This document shows, in pieces, positions 8,665-17,558 of a stretch of DNA of 64,000 bases. Position numbers and translations under genes: made by a program. Within the stretch, counting starts at the first letter, position 1, and each line of letters starts with the position of its first letter. Source of the stretch: Stentor roeselii (lineage: Eukaryota; Ciliophora; Heterotrichea; Heterotrichida; Stentoridae); assembly GCA_006503475.1 (NCBI GenBank), contig RSEH01000145.1:57207-121206 (forward strand). Reading direction: 5' to 3'. The notes under the pieces were generated by a model. That model was not told the DNA's origin. It saw nothing but the letters and a program-made list of their open reading frames with translations, and did no database searches.

Positions 8665-10071
8665 TCAGTTAAAAGATTTGTTTAAAGTAGAATTCTTCCG
8701 AGTTAATAAGACTTTATTGTAAAAAACTGAAAGGACTCCCTTTTGAGCGATGATGATCACACTTTGAATGCTAACACCCTGCTTAGAAGAATTATATCGT
8801 CTTTGAACTGTTTCAACCAGCTTATCAGGAGCGAATTTCGCAGTCGAAGTCGTTTTCTGCTTATCGACATTAATAACCTCATAAGTTGAATTCTTATATC
8901 TTTTCTTCTTCGTGAAAACCGGGTTGAGTTTAGGAACAGTGAGACTCGTCAAGTTCCAAATAAAAGCTCCACCATTTTCCGATCCAGAAATCACATATTT
9001 TCCATTTCCCCCAACACTAGCAGCGATTTTACTAGATTCATTTTTCAGACCTTTGTACTTCTGCCGAATCTCGAAACTCTCCAAGTCAAAAAGTCGAATT
9101 CTTGAGTCATTCGAAGAAATAAGGCACAAGTCACCCACAAAGTCAAAACCCGTGATTTTTCTTCCTGAACTTTTCGGTCCTCTTTTATTTCTGCAGTCTA
9201 AAAGTCTTAAAGTTTCTAAAGACTTGCTGAAACAATTAAAACTCATGATATGCACCATTCCAGTACTAAGGCCGATTAAGATCAAGCCACTTGGACTGAA
9301 TTTTCCTGAAGTCGCTTCGACAGTCATGAGAAAGTCGCATTCAACTCTGCAGTGGTTACAGTTCCAGATTCGTACACGGTTGTCTTTACAGCCTGTTAAG
9401 AAGAAGTCTTCGTTGACTGGGTGGGTTGCCAGGAAGAGTACTTCTGAATTGTGCTTGTAAACGCCGATTGGTTTGCTTTGGACTATGTCCCATCGATAGA
9501 CCATTCCGTCAAATGATGAAGAGGCGAAAGAAAGACTTGATGGAAACCAAGACAAAGAAGTGATGCGAGTCGTGTGGGCTGAGTAAACATGAAGAGCTTC
9601 ATCGTATAATAGAAATTGTTCTTCGTCGAAGAAGGTCTGTCTGCAGACTTCATGAAGATGAATCTGGGGATGGTTTCCAGTCACACATAAAAAACGACCG
9701 TCAGGACTGAACTCGAAGATGACGACTCCTGTTTGAAGAATGGGAAACTCTTGGATAAGTGAAATATTATAAAACTCGTAGTAGTCTTTATTGTGTTTTT
9801 TTAAAGAATCTTTCACTTTCCATATCCTTAAAGATTTGGATTTCACTGTTTGTCTTGTTGAAAATGCGGAAGTCGTTGCGAAGTCAGATGTTTTGAAACC
9901 GGTTTCGCTTGAATATAGTTTCGAGATCGGGGAAAATTCTTTTAAAATCGGAGTCTTTGAATTCGACATCTTTTCTGATGAACTGTCGAAGGACTCAACG
10001 GCATCGTAGAACTCATCGTCGAGGTTTTCAAGGTTTTCGATGTTTTCAAGGCAAATCTTGCCACTTTCCAT
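8665..10071 (-). CDS. WDR44-like WD40 protein with N-terminal FFAT motif
   Basis: 468 aa from the ATG at 10071 (an in-frame ATG at 10092 would add 7 residues and leave 1 bp to the upstream stop). The WD40 propeller covers about 85-390, with blades such as FEFSPDGRFLCVTG, SSSFDGMVYRWD, LTGCKDNRVRIWN and VISGSENGGAFIWNL. The sequence and the block starting at the ILQTGVVIF stretch match WDR44/RAB11-binding relatives. Residues 20-26 read EFYDAVE behind acidic residues, a close fit to the FFAT consensus EFFDAxE, and WDR44 carries EEFYDAPE at the same place. FFAT motifs bind VAP proteins on the ER. Inferred role: ER-endosome tethering in Rab11-type recycling. Convergent with LIG4. Confidence 0.8.
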   Translation of the reverse strand: MESGKICLENIENLENLDDEFYDAVESFDSSSEKMSNSKTPILKEFSPISKLYSSETGFKTSDFATTSAFSTRQTVKSKSLRIWKVKDSLKKHNKDYYEFYNISLIQEFPILQTGVVIFEFSPDGRFLCVTGNHPQIHLHEVCRQTFFDEEQFLLYDEALHVYSAHTTRITSLSWFPSSLSFASSSFDGMVYRWDIVQSKPIGVYKHNSEVLFLATHPVNEDFFLTGCKDNRVRIWNCNHCRVECDFLMTVEATSGKFSPSGLILIGLSTGMVHIMSFNCFSKSLETLRLLDCRNKRGPKSSGRKITGFDFVGDLCLISSNDSRIRLFDLESFEIRQKYKGLKNESSKIAASVGGNGKYVISGSENGGAFIWNLTSLTVPKLNPVFTKKKRYKNSTYEVINVDKQKTTSTAKFAPDKLVETVQRRYNSSKQGVSIQSVIIIAQKGVLSVFYNKVLLTRKNSTLNKSFN

Positions 10072-10093
10072 TAAAATTATTAGATGAAACATA

Positions 10094-12535
10094 TCAAGTT
10101 ATAATAAACTTTAAAGAGTTGAAGGAATATCTTTTGTTCTTGGTTAGATAAGGTGAAAGTACTTTGAACAGTTTGTTAAAGGCTAAAGAATGCATTTTGC
10201 TTTTCCATGAGTTTTGAGTAGTTTTTACTTCTGAAGTATTTTTGATTTTTTTAGCTTCTGGAGATTTGAAACTTTCAGAGTGCCTTAAAATACTTATGAC
10301 CACTTCTTTCACTACTCTTGACAAACACTTCTTGAAAACCTTAGAAATTGCAGAGCTTCTCTGCAAAGCTTGAGTTAAAACTTCCTGACTTTTTAAAGTC
10401 GCAGCTTTTTTATTGAAGTCTTCAGTGTTTTTCTTCATGAGGACCTTGGGACTGAGGGGTTCTTTACATGATACGTTTTTCTTGTTGTCTCTTAAAGGTG
10501 GACGCGCTGTGAGTTGAGCTGAATTTTTACTTGAGCTTCTTTCTTGATTTAGTTTTATGTTTGGGAACTTTGAAGGCTTTTCGCTGATTTTTTGACTCAT
10601 TTGTGACCTCAGACTTGGAGTTGAAGGACTTTTTATTTCTGGGCTTAACTCGAGTTTTAGTGACATTGTGTCAAGGACTATGTTGGGAGATTCTGACTTT
10701 AAAGAATGGCTGAATTTTGAATTTAGTTTTTCTTGTGTTGACTTCTCGGTTAAGGGCTTCTGGTTTAAAGATTTTGAAAGAGGGTTTTTTTCTCTTTCGC
10801 TGGAATTTGATTGGATTGAAAGGCTTAAAGAACTCTTGCGTTGGAGACTTAAGACCTCGATTCCTGGAAGGGTAGACTGAGATAAAAACACTTTTTTTAA
10901 GCAGTTAGGGCCTGGGTTTAAAAAAGGAAAAAATCGCGAATTTTTTAGTTTTTCGAAACTTTTCACCTTTTTTATTATTTCTTTAAACTTGAAAATCTTT
11001 TCAAGTCTCAAGAAAAATTTTAAAGAATTTCGTGGTTTTTTTGATTTTAAAGCGAAAAAAGAAAAAAAAAGTAAAGATTTTTGGTGAAGTGATAAAGATT
11101 TCACCAAAGTTTTAATTGTTTTTGATTTCAAAAGAAAAGAGTATTTCTTCTTCGCCTGTTCATAGCCCCTGGTCAGGTCAGCCCAGAGATTCCAGTACTT
11201 TTCAACACTAACATTAATAAATCGATTAGACAAAGCAACAAAACTGTTAAGTTTCTTTTTAGGACAGTCATAAAGTTGTTTAAAAGAAGCAGAAACCATT
11301 CGAAAACGAATCCTTTCAACGGCTTTATCAAAGCAATACCCAGCACTTACCAGATTTCTAGACTTAGCAGAGATTCCTCGAGAATAAGAAAATTTCCAAA
11401 TTTCCAGAAAGACATTTTTCACTTCTTTCAAGTAAACCTTTAAAACACATTCAAAGATCCTTCCTTGATTCAAAGAAGAGATCTTTCCTTTAAACCCGAG
11501 AGAACTGACGATTTCATCAAAAGAAACCCTTTCAGTATCCCCAGCACTTCGAATGCTGCAATCAAGAACAGCATTATCCTTAACTCTTTTCAAAGACTTC
11601 ATCGAGAGTTTCTTTCCAATAATCCCAACTTGCTTTCCACTTCCCGAGCAAATTTTCAAAACCTCTCCAATTTCCAACTGGAAACTTTCAGTTCCCCAGG
11701 CCTTGCTTCCTTGTTTCCAAACATGAAGAAACTTGCGATCGGTGGAAAATCCGACGAAACCTCCTTCAAAACAAGCGAATTCCACTATTTTTCCTTTAGA
11801 GGCTAAGGAAGTGACACAAAAACACTTTTCAAGAAGTTTCACTTCGCCTGAGTCATTCGTGATTATAAGACTTTCTTCGAAGGCAAAGATGTTGCTGATG
11901 AAATCGTTTTGAATACTGTCAATGGTGCATGGGTAAGAACTCGTTTTTTTACATTTTGAACAGTTTTTTCGCTTGCAGAACAGGAAAAGAAAACCTGCTT
12001 CGGTGCAGACTGCTGTAAACTTCTGACCGCAGCAGACTTCTGTGGATTTAAAAAATGAGGCACGCTCTACTTTTAATGGCTTGCTGGATTTTAAACGAAG
12101 ATCGCCTAACTCGCCTTGGGATCCTGTTCCCCAGGTGTAGAGATGTCCTTCTTGGGATATTCCTGCTGCGTGAGAAGAGCTTACTGAGATTTTTAGAAGA
12201 GGAAGGGTGTCGAAGTAGGGAATTCGGTAGGGAACTTCTGATGAAAATAAATGGTCTTCTACGAATAGCCCTGATTTTAAATCGTCGGAGCCGATTATCC
12301 ATAAGTTTGAATGTGTTAGTAACAGGGCTAACGAAGATGTAGAGGCAATCTGAACAACACAATTTTGAAAACTAATAATTTTCGGAACCAGAGCCTTCCA
12401 CGAAAACTCAAAAATTTGTTCATTTGTTAAAACAAGAGTCTGTTTCTTCAAAATAACACCCTGCACAGGATAATTTTTCCCTGGAAGACTCAAATTCTGC
12501 AATTCTTTCATATCCCAGAAGCAAAAGCATTCCAT
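10094..12535 (-). CDS. RCC1-repeat protein with long basic C-terminus
   Basis: 813 aa. The N-terminal 320 residues resemble a divergent RCC1 propeller. The clearest blade is near 118-145 (SSSHAAGISQEGHLYTWGTG followed by QGELGD), with weaker WIIGSDD and HVWKQGSKAWG units. From about 330 to 560 the protein is helical and basic. From 560 onward it is Ser/Lys-rich and low complexity, ending in a hydrophobic basic segment. RCC1 propellers act as exchange factors or scaffolds, but no specific partner can be named. The ATG at 12535 is followed immediately by a cysteine-rich start. Its stop lies 1 bp before the upstream ATG of the WDR44-like frame, so the two genes are tandem and nearly touching. 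Confidence 0.65.
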   Translation of the reverse strand: MECFCFWDMKELQNLSLPGKNYPVQGVILKKQTLVLTNEQIFEFSWKALVPKIISFQNCVVQIASTSSLALLLTHSNLWIIGSDDLKSGLFVEDHLFSSEVPYRIPYFDTLPLLKISVSSSHAAGISQEGHLYTWGTGSQGELGDLRLKSSKPLKVERASFFKSTEVCCGQKFTAVCTEAGFLFLFCKRKNCSKCKKTSSYPCTIDSIQNDFISNIFAFEESLIITNDSGEVKLLEKCFCVTSLASKGKIVEFACFEGGFVGFSTDRKFLHVWKQGSKAWGTESFQLEIGEVLKICSGSGKQVGIIGKKLSMKSLKRVKDNAVLDCSIRSAGDTERVSFDEIVSSLGFKGKISSLNQGRIFECVLKVYLKEVKNVFLEIWKFSYSRGISAKSRNLVSAGYCFDKAVERIRFRMVSASFKQLYDCPKKKLNSFVALSNRFINVSVEKYWNLWADLTRGYEQAKKKYSFLLKSKTIKTLVKSLSLHQKSLLFFSFFALKSKKPRNSLKFFLRLEKIFKFKEIIKKVKSFEKLKNSRFFPFLNPGPNCLKKVFLSQSTLPGIEVLSLQRKSSLSLSIQSNSSEREKNPLSKSLNQKPLTEKSTQEKLNSKFSHSLKSESPNIVLDTMSLKLELSPEIKSPSTPSLRSQMSQKISEKPSKFPNIKLNQERSSSKNSAQLTARPPLRDNKKNVSCKEPLSPKVLMKKNTEDFNKKAATLKSQEVLTQALQRSSAISKVFKKCLSRVVKEVVISILRHSESFKSPEAKKIKNTSEVKTTQNSWKSKMHSLAFNKLFKVLSPYLTKNKRYSFNSLKFIIT

Positions 12536-12667
12536 ATCGAATAAATTATCATCTAATTGAATTTCACAAAAATGTGGCCAAGATGAACCAAAAAAATACA
12601 GTCATTTAAAAATCACTTCATATTCAAAAAAAATCCATTATTTAATCCTCTGAAAATATTTTATTGA

Positions 12668-12994
12668 ATGGGAATCCAAGTCCAAAAAACCCGAGAAGGA
12701 GACGGCGTCAACTTTCCAAAGAACGGGCAACTAGTGCGAGTTCATTTCGACACATTTCTTGAAAACGGAACTAAAATATCCTCAAGTCGTGATGACTGCC
12801 GTCCTTTCAGTTTTGTTTTAGGAGACGGCGAAGTGATAAAGGCCTGGGACCAGGTGATAATCGAGATGAGTTTAGGAGAAGTGATTAAATTGAAGACATC
12901 TCCTGACATGGCTTACGGACTTAAAGGAATTCAAGGCCTGGTGCCTCAAAACGCGTCGCTGGTCTTTGAAATAGAGTTAGTAAGTTTTATTTGA
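12668..12994 (+). CDS. FKBP12-type peptidyl-prolyl cis-trans isomerase
   Basis: 108 aa, exactly the length of FKBP12 and colinear with it. Conserved pocket residues are visible: the SSRD loop, PFSFVLG, EVIKAWD with the pocket Trp, SPDMAYG with the pocket Tyr, and the closing LVFEIELV strand. The HYT of FKBP12 is HFD here, so the pocket Tyr26 is Phe. It catalyses proline isomerisation and would be expected to bind FK506/rapamycin. No signal peptide or extra domain, so probably cytosolic. It ends 9 bp from the convergent ferrochelatase gene. Confidence 0.92.
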   Translation: MGIQVQKTREGDGVNFPKNGQLVRVHFDTFLENGTKISSSRDDCRPFSFVLGDGEVIKAWDQVIIEMSLGEVIKLKTSPDMAYGLKGIQGLVPQNASLVFEIELVSFI

Positions 12995-13003
12995 AAATAT
13001 TGC

Positions 13004-14038
13004 TTAAGGCTTATGAAGGACGGGCAGCTTATCTAAAGACTTACAATGACTGGGATGAGGACAGTTCACACAACGAGGGACCAGAGAATGCTTGTTGCTT
13101 TCCAGGTGCTCTTTCACTATTGTCGCCATTGCTTTGATGAAAAAGGCATCGTCGTTTGGAGCTGGACAGCGAATCACGTTCATTCCTTTGTGGTTGGCTT
13201 CTTTCACGTATTCTAAGTCGAGCTCGTATAAGGTTTCTAAGTGGTCTTGCATGAAAGCGATCGGAACTAGAAGAACGTCTTTTATGCCTTTTTCTGATAA
13301 GGATAATAGACCTGATCTTGTGTTTGGCTTCAGCCATTCTTGGAAACCTACTTTACTCTGCCAGAAAAGGTGGTAAGGAGTGTTGTTGAATGATTGCATC
13401 ACTGAACTTACTGTGCTGCTTATCTCGATTGGGTATAAATCACCTCTCCATGCTACTGAGGATGGAATTGAATGGGCTGTGAAGACTATGTTTACCTTGC
13501 TTGGGTCTTCAAACCTGCTCAACTGACTCTTAATCAGCTGAACCCAAGCTGCAACATATTCAGGATGATTCGCATATTTAGTGATTGCAGAGACATTTGT
13601 AAAATCACTATTATCAAGTAAGTCTCTTAAAGAGTTTCCAGTCGTAGCACACGAATAATGAGGATACTGAGTAAAAGCCACAATTTTTTCCGGTTTATCT
13701 TTCAAAAGTTCTTCTCTCACTTCTCCCACCATAGGAGAGCTATACCTAAAGCAAGGGTAAAACTTGTGAGGAGCTGAAGCAGGACAAAGCTTGTCAAGCA
13801 TTTTAACTAGTTCGGCTCCTTGAATTTCAGTCCATTTCGCAAGTGGAGACCCTCCAATTTTCTCGTATTGAGCTGAAACTGAACGTCTTGCTCGGATTTT
13901 CGCGATTGTAGGGCCTAGGTTGAAGGGAATGTTTATAAATGTCCGATCTGAAAACATTCGAACAAGGTAAGGTTCTACATCGGAAACAGTCCTGGGACCT
14001 CCTAGATTTAATAGTAAAAGTGCTGTCTTCACTGACAT
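13004..14038 (-). CDS. hemH: Ferrochelatase, [2Fe-2S] type
   Basis: 344 aa; inserts Fe2+ into protoporphyrin IX, the last step of heme synthesis. Signature segments: LLLLNLGGP at the start, FTQYPHYSC, FTAHSIP with catalytic His189, and DHLETLYELD with Glu268. Human ferrochelatase binds a [2Fe-2S] cluster through Cys196, 403, 406 and 411. Equivalent Cys are present here as Cys130 (in YSCATTG) and Cys323, 326 and 332 in a C-terminal CxxC-x5-C, one residue longer than the human CxxC-x4-C. The protein begins directly at the mature-domain start. The upstream frame is open for some 25 codons but lacks an ATG, so no mitochondrial presequence is visible. Confidence 0.93.
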   Translation of the reverse strand: MSVKTALLLLNLGGPRTVSDVEPYLVRMFSDRTFINIPFNLGPTIAKIRARRSVSAQYEKIGGSPLAKWTEIQGAELVKMLDKLCPASAPHKFYPCFRYSSPMVGEVREELLKDKPEKIVAFTQYPHYSCATTGNSLRDLLDNSDFTNVSAITKYANHPEYVAAWVQLIKSQLSRFEDPSKVNIVFTAHSIPSSVAWRGDLYPIEISSTVSSVMQSFNNTPYHLFWQSKVGFQEWLKPNTRSGLLSLSEKGIKDVLLVPIAFMQDHLETLYELDLEYVKEANHKGMNVIRCPAPNDDAFFIKAMATIVKEHLESNKHSLVPRCVNCPHPSHCKSLDKLPVLHKP

Positions 14039-14272
14039 TTTTATTAAGATATGATTGGTTTCAGGCTTAGATGCATGTGGAGGTTTAAGGACTTGAAGAA
14101 AAGGGGAAAAATTTGTAAAGAGAGAAGGTTGAGATTATTTGGATTTGAATTTTTTATTATTAATTTAGGAATAATTGATATAATATGAGAGTCTTTTAAG
14201 TTATGTTAAAAGTTGAATTTTGTATCTGCTGATTTTCTTCATTTTATTTTAGTTACACTTATTTAGATTAAA

Positions 14273-15718
14273 CTAATTATTTTTTATATAAATGACTTCA
14301 GCATGATTTTGTTTATTTCCAGGTGAAAATTTTATTATAGACTGAGTAATCATCATTATATAGACTGAATCACCTCGGACGACATACTGAATCATTTGTT
14401 TATGAATCCCAAAACAAGATATAGTTCCATAAAACTTAAGATATGCTGTATCATTGATTAAATAAATTCCCTTATGATAAAAGAAGAAAAGAGCATTACC
14501 AATCTTAATAAGGAATGAGTTTCCAACAAAATCAGTTATAGCTTCATGGTTAAAATAATTTTGGTACTCATTTTTTCCACAATGATACCTTTTCACACTC
14601 CTAAAATCATTACTTGTCAAATAAATCCAGTTATCAAAGTTAACACAAGACACATTAAAAGCAGGAGTATCTAAAGGAGTTAAAATTTTCCAACTAGAAT
14701 CTAAAACATTGAAAACTTCGCAATCATTTGATTTCGATTGTTGATCATGACTCAACCCCCCAAAGAAATAAAGACTTCCTGAATATGCAAGTGGAGGATT
14801 TGAGTACTTTTTAGAAAAGTAACTCTTAGGTAGACTCTTCACAGTCATATCTTTCAAATCCAATAAAAATCCTTTATTCGTTTCAGAATAATTCAGATTT
14901 GCAGAGGAATTAAAAAAGAATAAATATTTATCAGCAACATTGCAATAATTAAGACCACTTGATATGATGAGATTGGTTCTTATATCATAAATAGTCTTTT
15001 CTAAACTTTCTTTGTTGAAAACGAAAAGCTTTTTAGAAGGTAAGAAATAAAAAAGCAAATTCCTACGATCATTTAAATCCTGGTTTAATAATTCTATTCG
15101 AAGATCTTCTTCTATTTTAAGTATTGGAAATATTTCAGAGTTAGGATGCCTATCAGAAGGTTTTATTGGTGAAGGTGGAATGACTCCTTTTGGTGTAGAG
15201 GGTCTTAAAGGGTAAGACGCCTTTATTTCAACTTTTATAGGTGAAGATATCAAGTTAGGACTATGCGAAGGTAGTTGAGGTTGCACAAACTTTGCTAGAA
15301 TCTTCTTGTTTTTTTTGTTTTCCTCTAAATCTTTAGACAAATAACTTATAAAATTTTTGATTTTTTTTTTTATTTTAGTTAGTACTTCCGATTGGTCATA
15401 ATAAACATCAATCTCTCTGTTAAAAGCGATTTCTAACTCATCAACAGCTTCAAATTGATTCTCAAGGCTTCTAGGGTCCTGAGTGACAATGAATCTTTCT
15501 TTATTCTCGAATAACTTAGCTATATTCATAATTGAACTTTCATTTAAACTCGTGATTCGAGCATCAATTTCTTTATAATCATCTTGAGAGTTTTTTATGA
15601 GTTCTTGAACAATTTTTCCATCAATATCATTGATTGACTTAAGAGGCACTGAACAATCACAAGTATATTTATTGATTCTCTGACAATTGCAGCGTCTATT
15701 TGTATTTCTGTAATCCAT
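14273..15718 (-). CDS. Kelch-like protein with N-terminal Cys motif and coiled coil
   Basis: 481 aa. It starts with a Cys-rich stretch (CNCQRINKYTCDC), reminiscent of a reduced B-box-like zinc motif. Residues 25-135 are charged and helical, probably coiled coil. A Pro/Ser-rich linker runs about 150-190, then divergent kelch-type repeats to the end: LAYSGSLYFFGG, VFNVLDSSWKILTPL, NWIYLTSND. This Cys/coil/kelch plan is common in large ciliate families; no function can be assigned. The decayed gene at the right edge of the window has a similar Cys-His start plus coiled coil. Upstream intergenic spacing is 67 bp. Confidence 0.6.
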   Translation of the reverse strand: MDYRNTNRRCNCQRINKYTCDCSVPLKSINDIDGKIVQELIKNSQDDYKEIDARITSLNESSIMNIAKLFENKERFIVTQDPRSLENQFEAVDELEIAFNREIDVYYDQSEVLTKIKKKIKNFISYLSKDLEENKKNKKILAKFVQPQLPSHSPNLISSPIKVEIKASYPLRPSTPKGVIPPSPIKPSDRHPNSEIFPILKIEEDLRIELLNQDLNDRRNLLFYFLPSKKLFVFNKESLEKTIYDIRTNLIISSGLNYCNVADKYLFFFNSSANLNYSETNKGFLLDLKDMTVKSLPKSYFSKKYSNPPLAYSGSLYFFGGLSHDQQSKSNDCEVFNVLDSSWKILTPLDTPAFNVSCVNFDNWIYLTSNDFRSVKRYHCGKNEYQNYFNHEAITDFVGNSFLIKIGNALFFFYHKGIYLINDTAYLKFYGTISCFGIHKQMIQYVVRGDSVYIMMITQSIIKFSPGNKQNHAEVIYIKNN

Positions 15719-15785
15719 ATTAAAATATAGAAGTCTTTTTAACTATACTAAGATTATTTAACTTATTTCAGTTGTTCTGATTGAA

Positions 15786-16088
15786 TTAAGAAAGAACCGA
15801 TAGTTTGTTTCTTGTGTAATATTCTATCAGCTTTCCTAGAATCTCTTCCTTCGGCTGACTTAGAAGATCAGAGAGAATCGGTGGAAGATTTTCTGGAATT
15901 GAAGTCGATGATGAAAGTAAATAATTCGCAGCATCTTCCACAGGTTTCTCAAAAGAACTGTTTATTGAAGTGAATAGTGTTTCTCCGTAATACCCTGGAA
16001 AATCAACAATAACTCCATTCTGAGAAATTTCATCATGTTTCTGACGATTTTTTTGATGAATCATTTTATGAGTCTGTTGATTATCCAT
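15786..16088 (-). CDS. Small conserved-looking protein of unknown function
   Basis: 100 aa, not recognised. Basic His/Gln-rich N-terminus (QQTHKMIHQKNRQKHDE), then VIVDFPGYYGETLFTSI, then a helical C-terminus ending in LIEYYTRNKL. No signal peptide, membrane segment or metal motif. Its clean ATG, composition like its neighbours and tight spacing (67 bp from the kelch gene) favour a real gene. Confidence 0.5.
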   Translation of the reverse strand: MDNQQTHKMIHQKNRQKHDEISQNGVIVDFPGYYGETLFTSINSSFEKPVEDAANYLLSSSTSIPENLPPILSDLLSQPKEEILGKLIEYYTRNKLSVLS

Positions 16089-16348
16089 TTATATTCTTCC
16101 AATCTCGCCAAACCCAAAAATTTAAAATTTAACTTTTTGATCACCTAATTCTTAAAAACCTTAAAACATTCAAACCCTTTTCTCCAAGAAAATCCTTCCC
16201 CCTCATCTTTAAAAAATTTCAAAAATTCCCAAATCCAGCTAAAACCCATCCAAACACTTTTTCTGTTCCGAAATCCTGAAGACTCCATATTTACCTGATT
16301 CCAATAAAATTCGACCAGAACTCTCATAACCAAATCTCCTAATAAACA

Positions 16349-17533
16349 ATGTCAAAAGATTTCAAATCAATCAAATACTTCACGTCGAATTCTCGAATCC
16401 AGCCAGTGTCACTTTCAGAGCCAACAGAAGACGCTCCGAAGCCTTCATCTCGTTTAGGTTCGCCATCTCCTAAAACGACTTCGCTTTCAACGCAATGGCC
16501 TCCAGTGAGCCACAAGCCGCGGACTCCATCATCGAAATCTCCTTCTCAGCTTCTTCCAGACCGCCCGACGCCGACGTCATCATCAAGAGACTCTCATCCA
16601 GTGCCTTACACGTTCAATTCAAAGCCGAACTCGCTTAGTTCAAAAGGACTTTCAAAGTCAGTCAAAGTCCTTCCGAAGAAGTTGGAAGAGAAAAAGTCTG
16701 AACTTTCTGAACTGCTCACTCAAGTAAAGCAAACAGTTTCAGGGAAAAAAAATCTGCTGAGTCAAGAAGAAGTGAAATCGAGAAGCGAAAATTATTATCG
16801 TGAACATTTGTTTCAAACTTTTCAGGCACTTAAGTTTGTTAGGAACTTGCCGAGTGTTGATGCTGCGCAACTCAGGCAGAAGAGGATTAACTTGCCGAAG
16901 AGACCTGGATTTGAGAATAAAAAAACTATTGTGTTTGATTTGGATGAGACTTTAGTTCATTGTGTTGATAGTGTTGCTGCTGATCCTCATGTTGTTTTGA
17001 AAATTCAGTTTCCTACTGGAGAGTTTGTAGATGCCGGGATTAATATTAGACCTTATGCACGGGAATGTCTTAGAGAGGCGAATAAGAACTTTGAGGTTAT
17101 TGTTTTTACTGCTTCTCATAGGTGTTATGCCGATGTTGTTTTGAATCATTTGGATCCTGCAAGTGAACTTATTCATCATCGGCTTTATAGGGAGAACTGC
17201 ATGGTGGTAGATGGAGTTTTCATAAAAGACCTTCGAATATTAAACAACCGGCGCATCCAAGACATTGTGATAGTCGACAACGCCGCTTATTCATTCGGTT
17301 ACCAGCTAGACAACGGAATTCCAATAATATCATGGCACGATGACGAGTACGACAAAGAGCTTCTAAACCTAATAGACTACCTGAAATATTTAGCAAGTGC
17401 AGAAGACGTACGTGAAATAAATCGTCAAATTTTCCATCTCAGGACTTTCTACGATGACTACATCCAAGAGTTCCTCAGTGGCGACAGGACCAAAATCAAC
17501 TCTCCAAGCTCATCCAAAGTTTCTAAAAGTTAA
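16349..17533 (+). CDS. SCP/FCP1-type phosphatase (HAD, DLDETLVH)
   Basis: 394 aa. Residues 1-130 are Ser/Pro-rich and low complexity. The catalytic domain covers about 190-375: DLDETLVH at 197-204 supplies the two catalytic aspartates, followed by RPYARECLREANKNFEVIVFTAS, the insert LYRENCMVVDGVFIKDL and IVIVDNAAYSFGYQ, all typical of CTD small phosphatases and Dullard. The family removes phosphate from Ser/Thr, classically on the RNA polymerase II CTD, and some members act on other proteins. No membrane segment, unlike Dullard. A NEK2-like kinase starts 25 bp downstream on the same strand. Confidence 0.88.
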   Translation: MSKDFKSIKYFTSNSRIQPVSLSEPTEDAPKPSSRLGSPSPKTTSLSTQWPPVSHKPRTPSSKSPSQLLPDRPTPTSSSRDSHPVPYTFNSKPNSLSSKGLSKSVKVLPKKLEEKKSELSELLTQVKQTVSGKKNLLSQEEVKSRSENYYREHLFQTFQALKFVRNLPSVDAAQLRQKRINLPKRPGFENKKTIVFDLDETLVHCVDSVAADPHVVLKIQFPTGEFVDAGINIRPYARECLREANKNFEVIVFTASHRCYADVVLNHLDPASELIHHRLYRENCMVVDGVFIKDLRILNNRRIQDIVIVDNAAYSFGYQLDNGIPIISWHDDEYDKELLNLIDYLKYLASAEDVREINRQIFHLRTFYDDYIQEFLSGDRTKINSPSSSKVSKS

Positions 17534-17558
17534 TTTAATAAAGGTTCTTATAATTCAA

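Noticed and set aside
17454-17558. 35-residue upstream extension of the NEK2-like kinase
   Set aside because: Overlaps the phosphatase coding end; NEK2 homology begins at the ATG at 17559.
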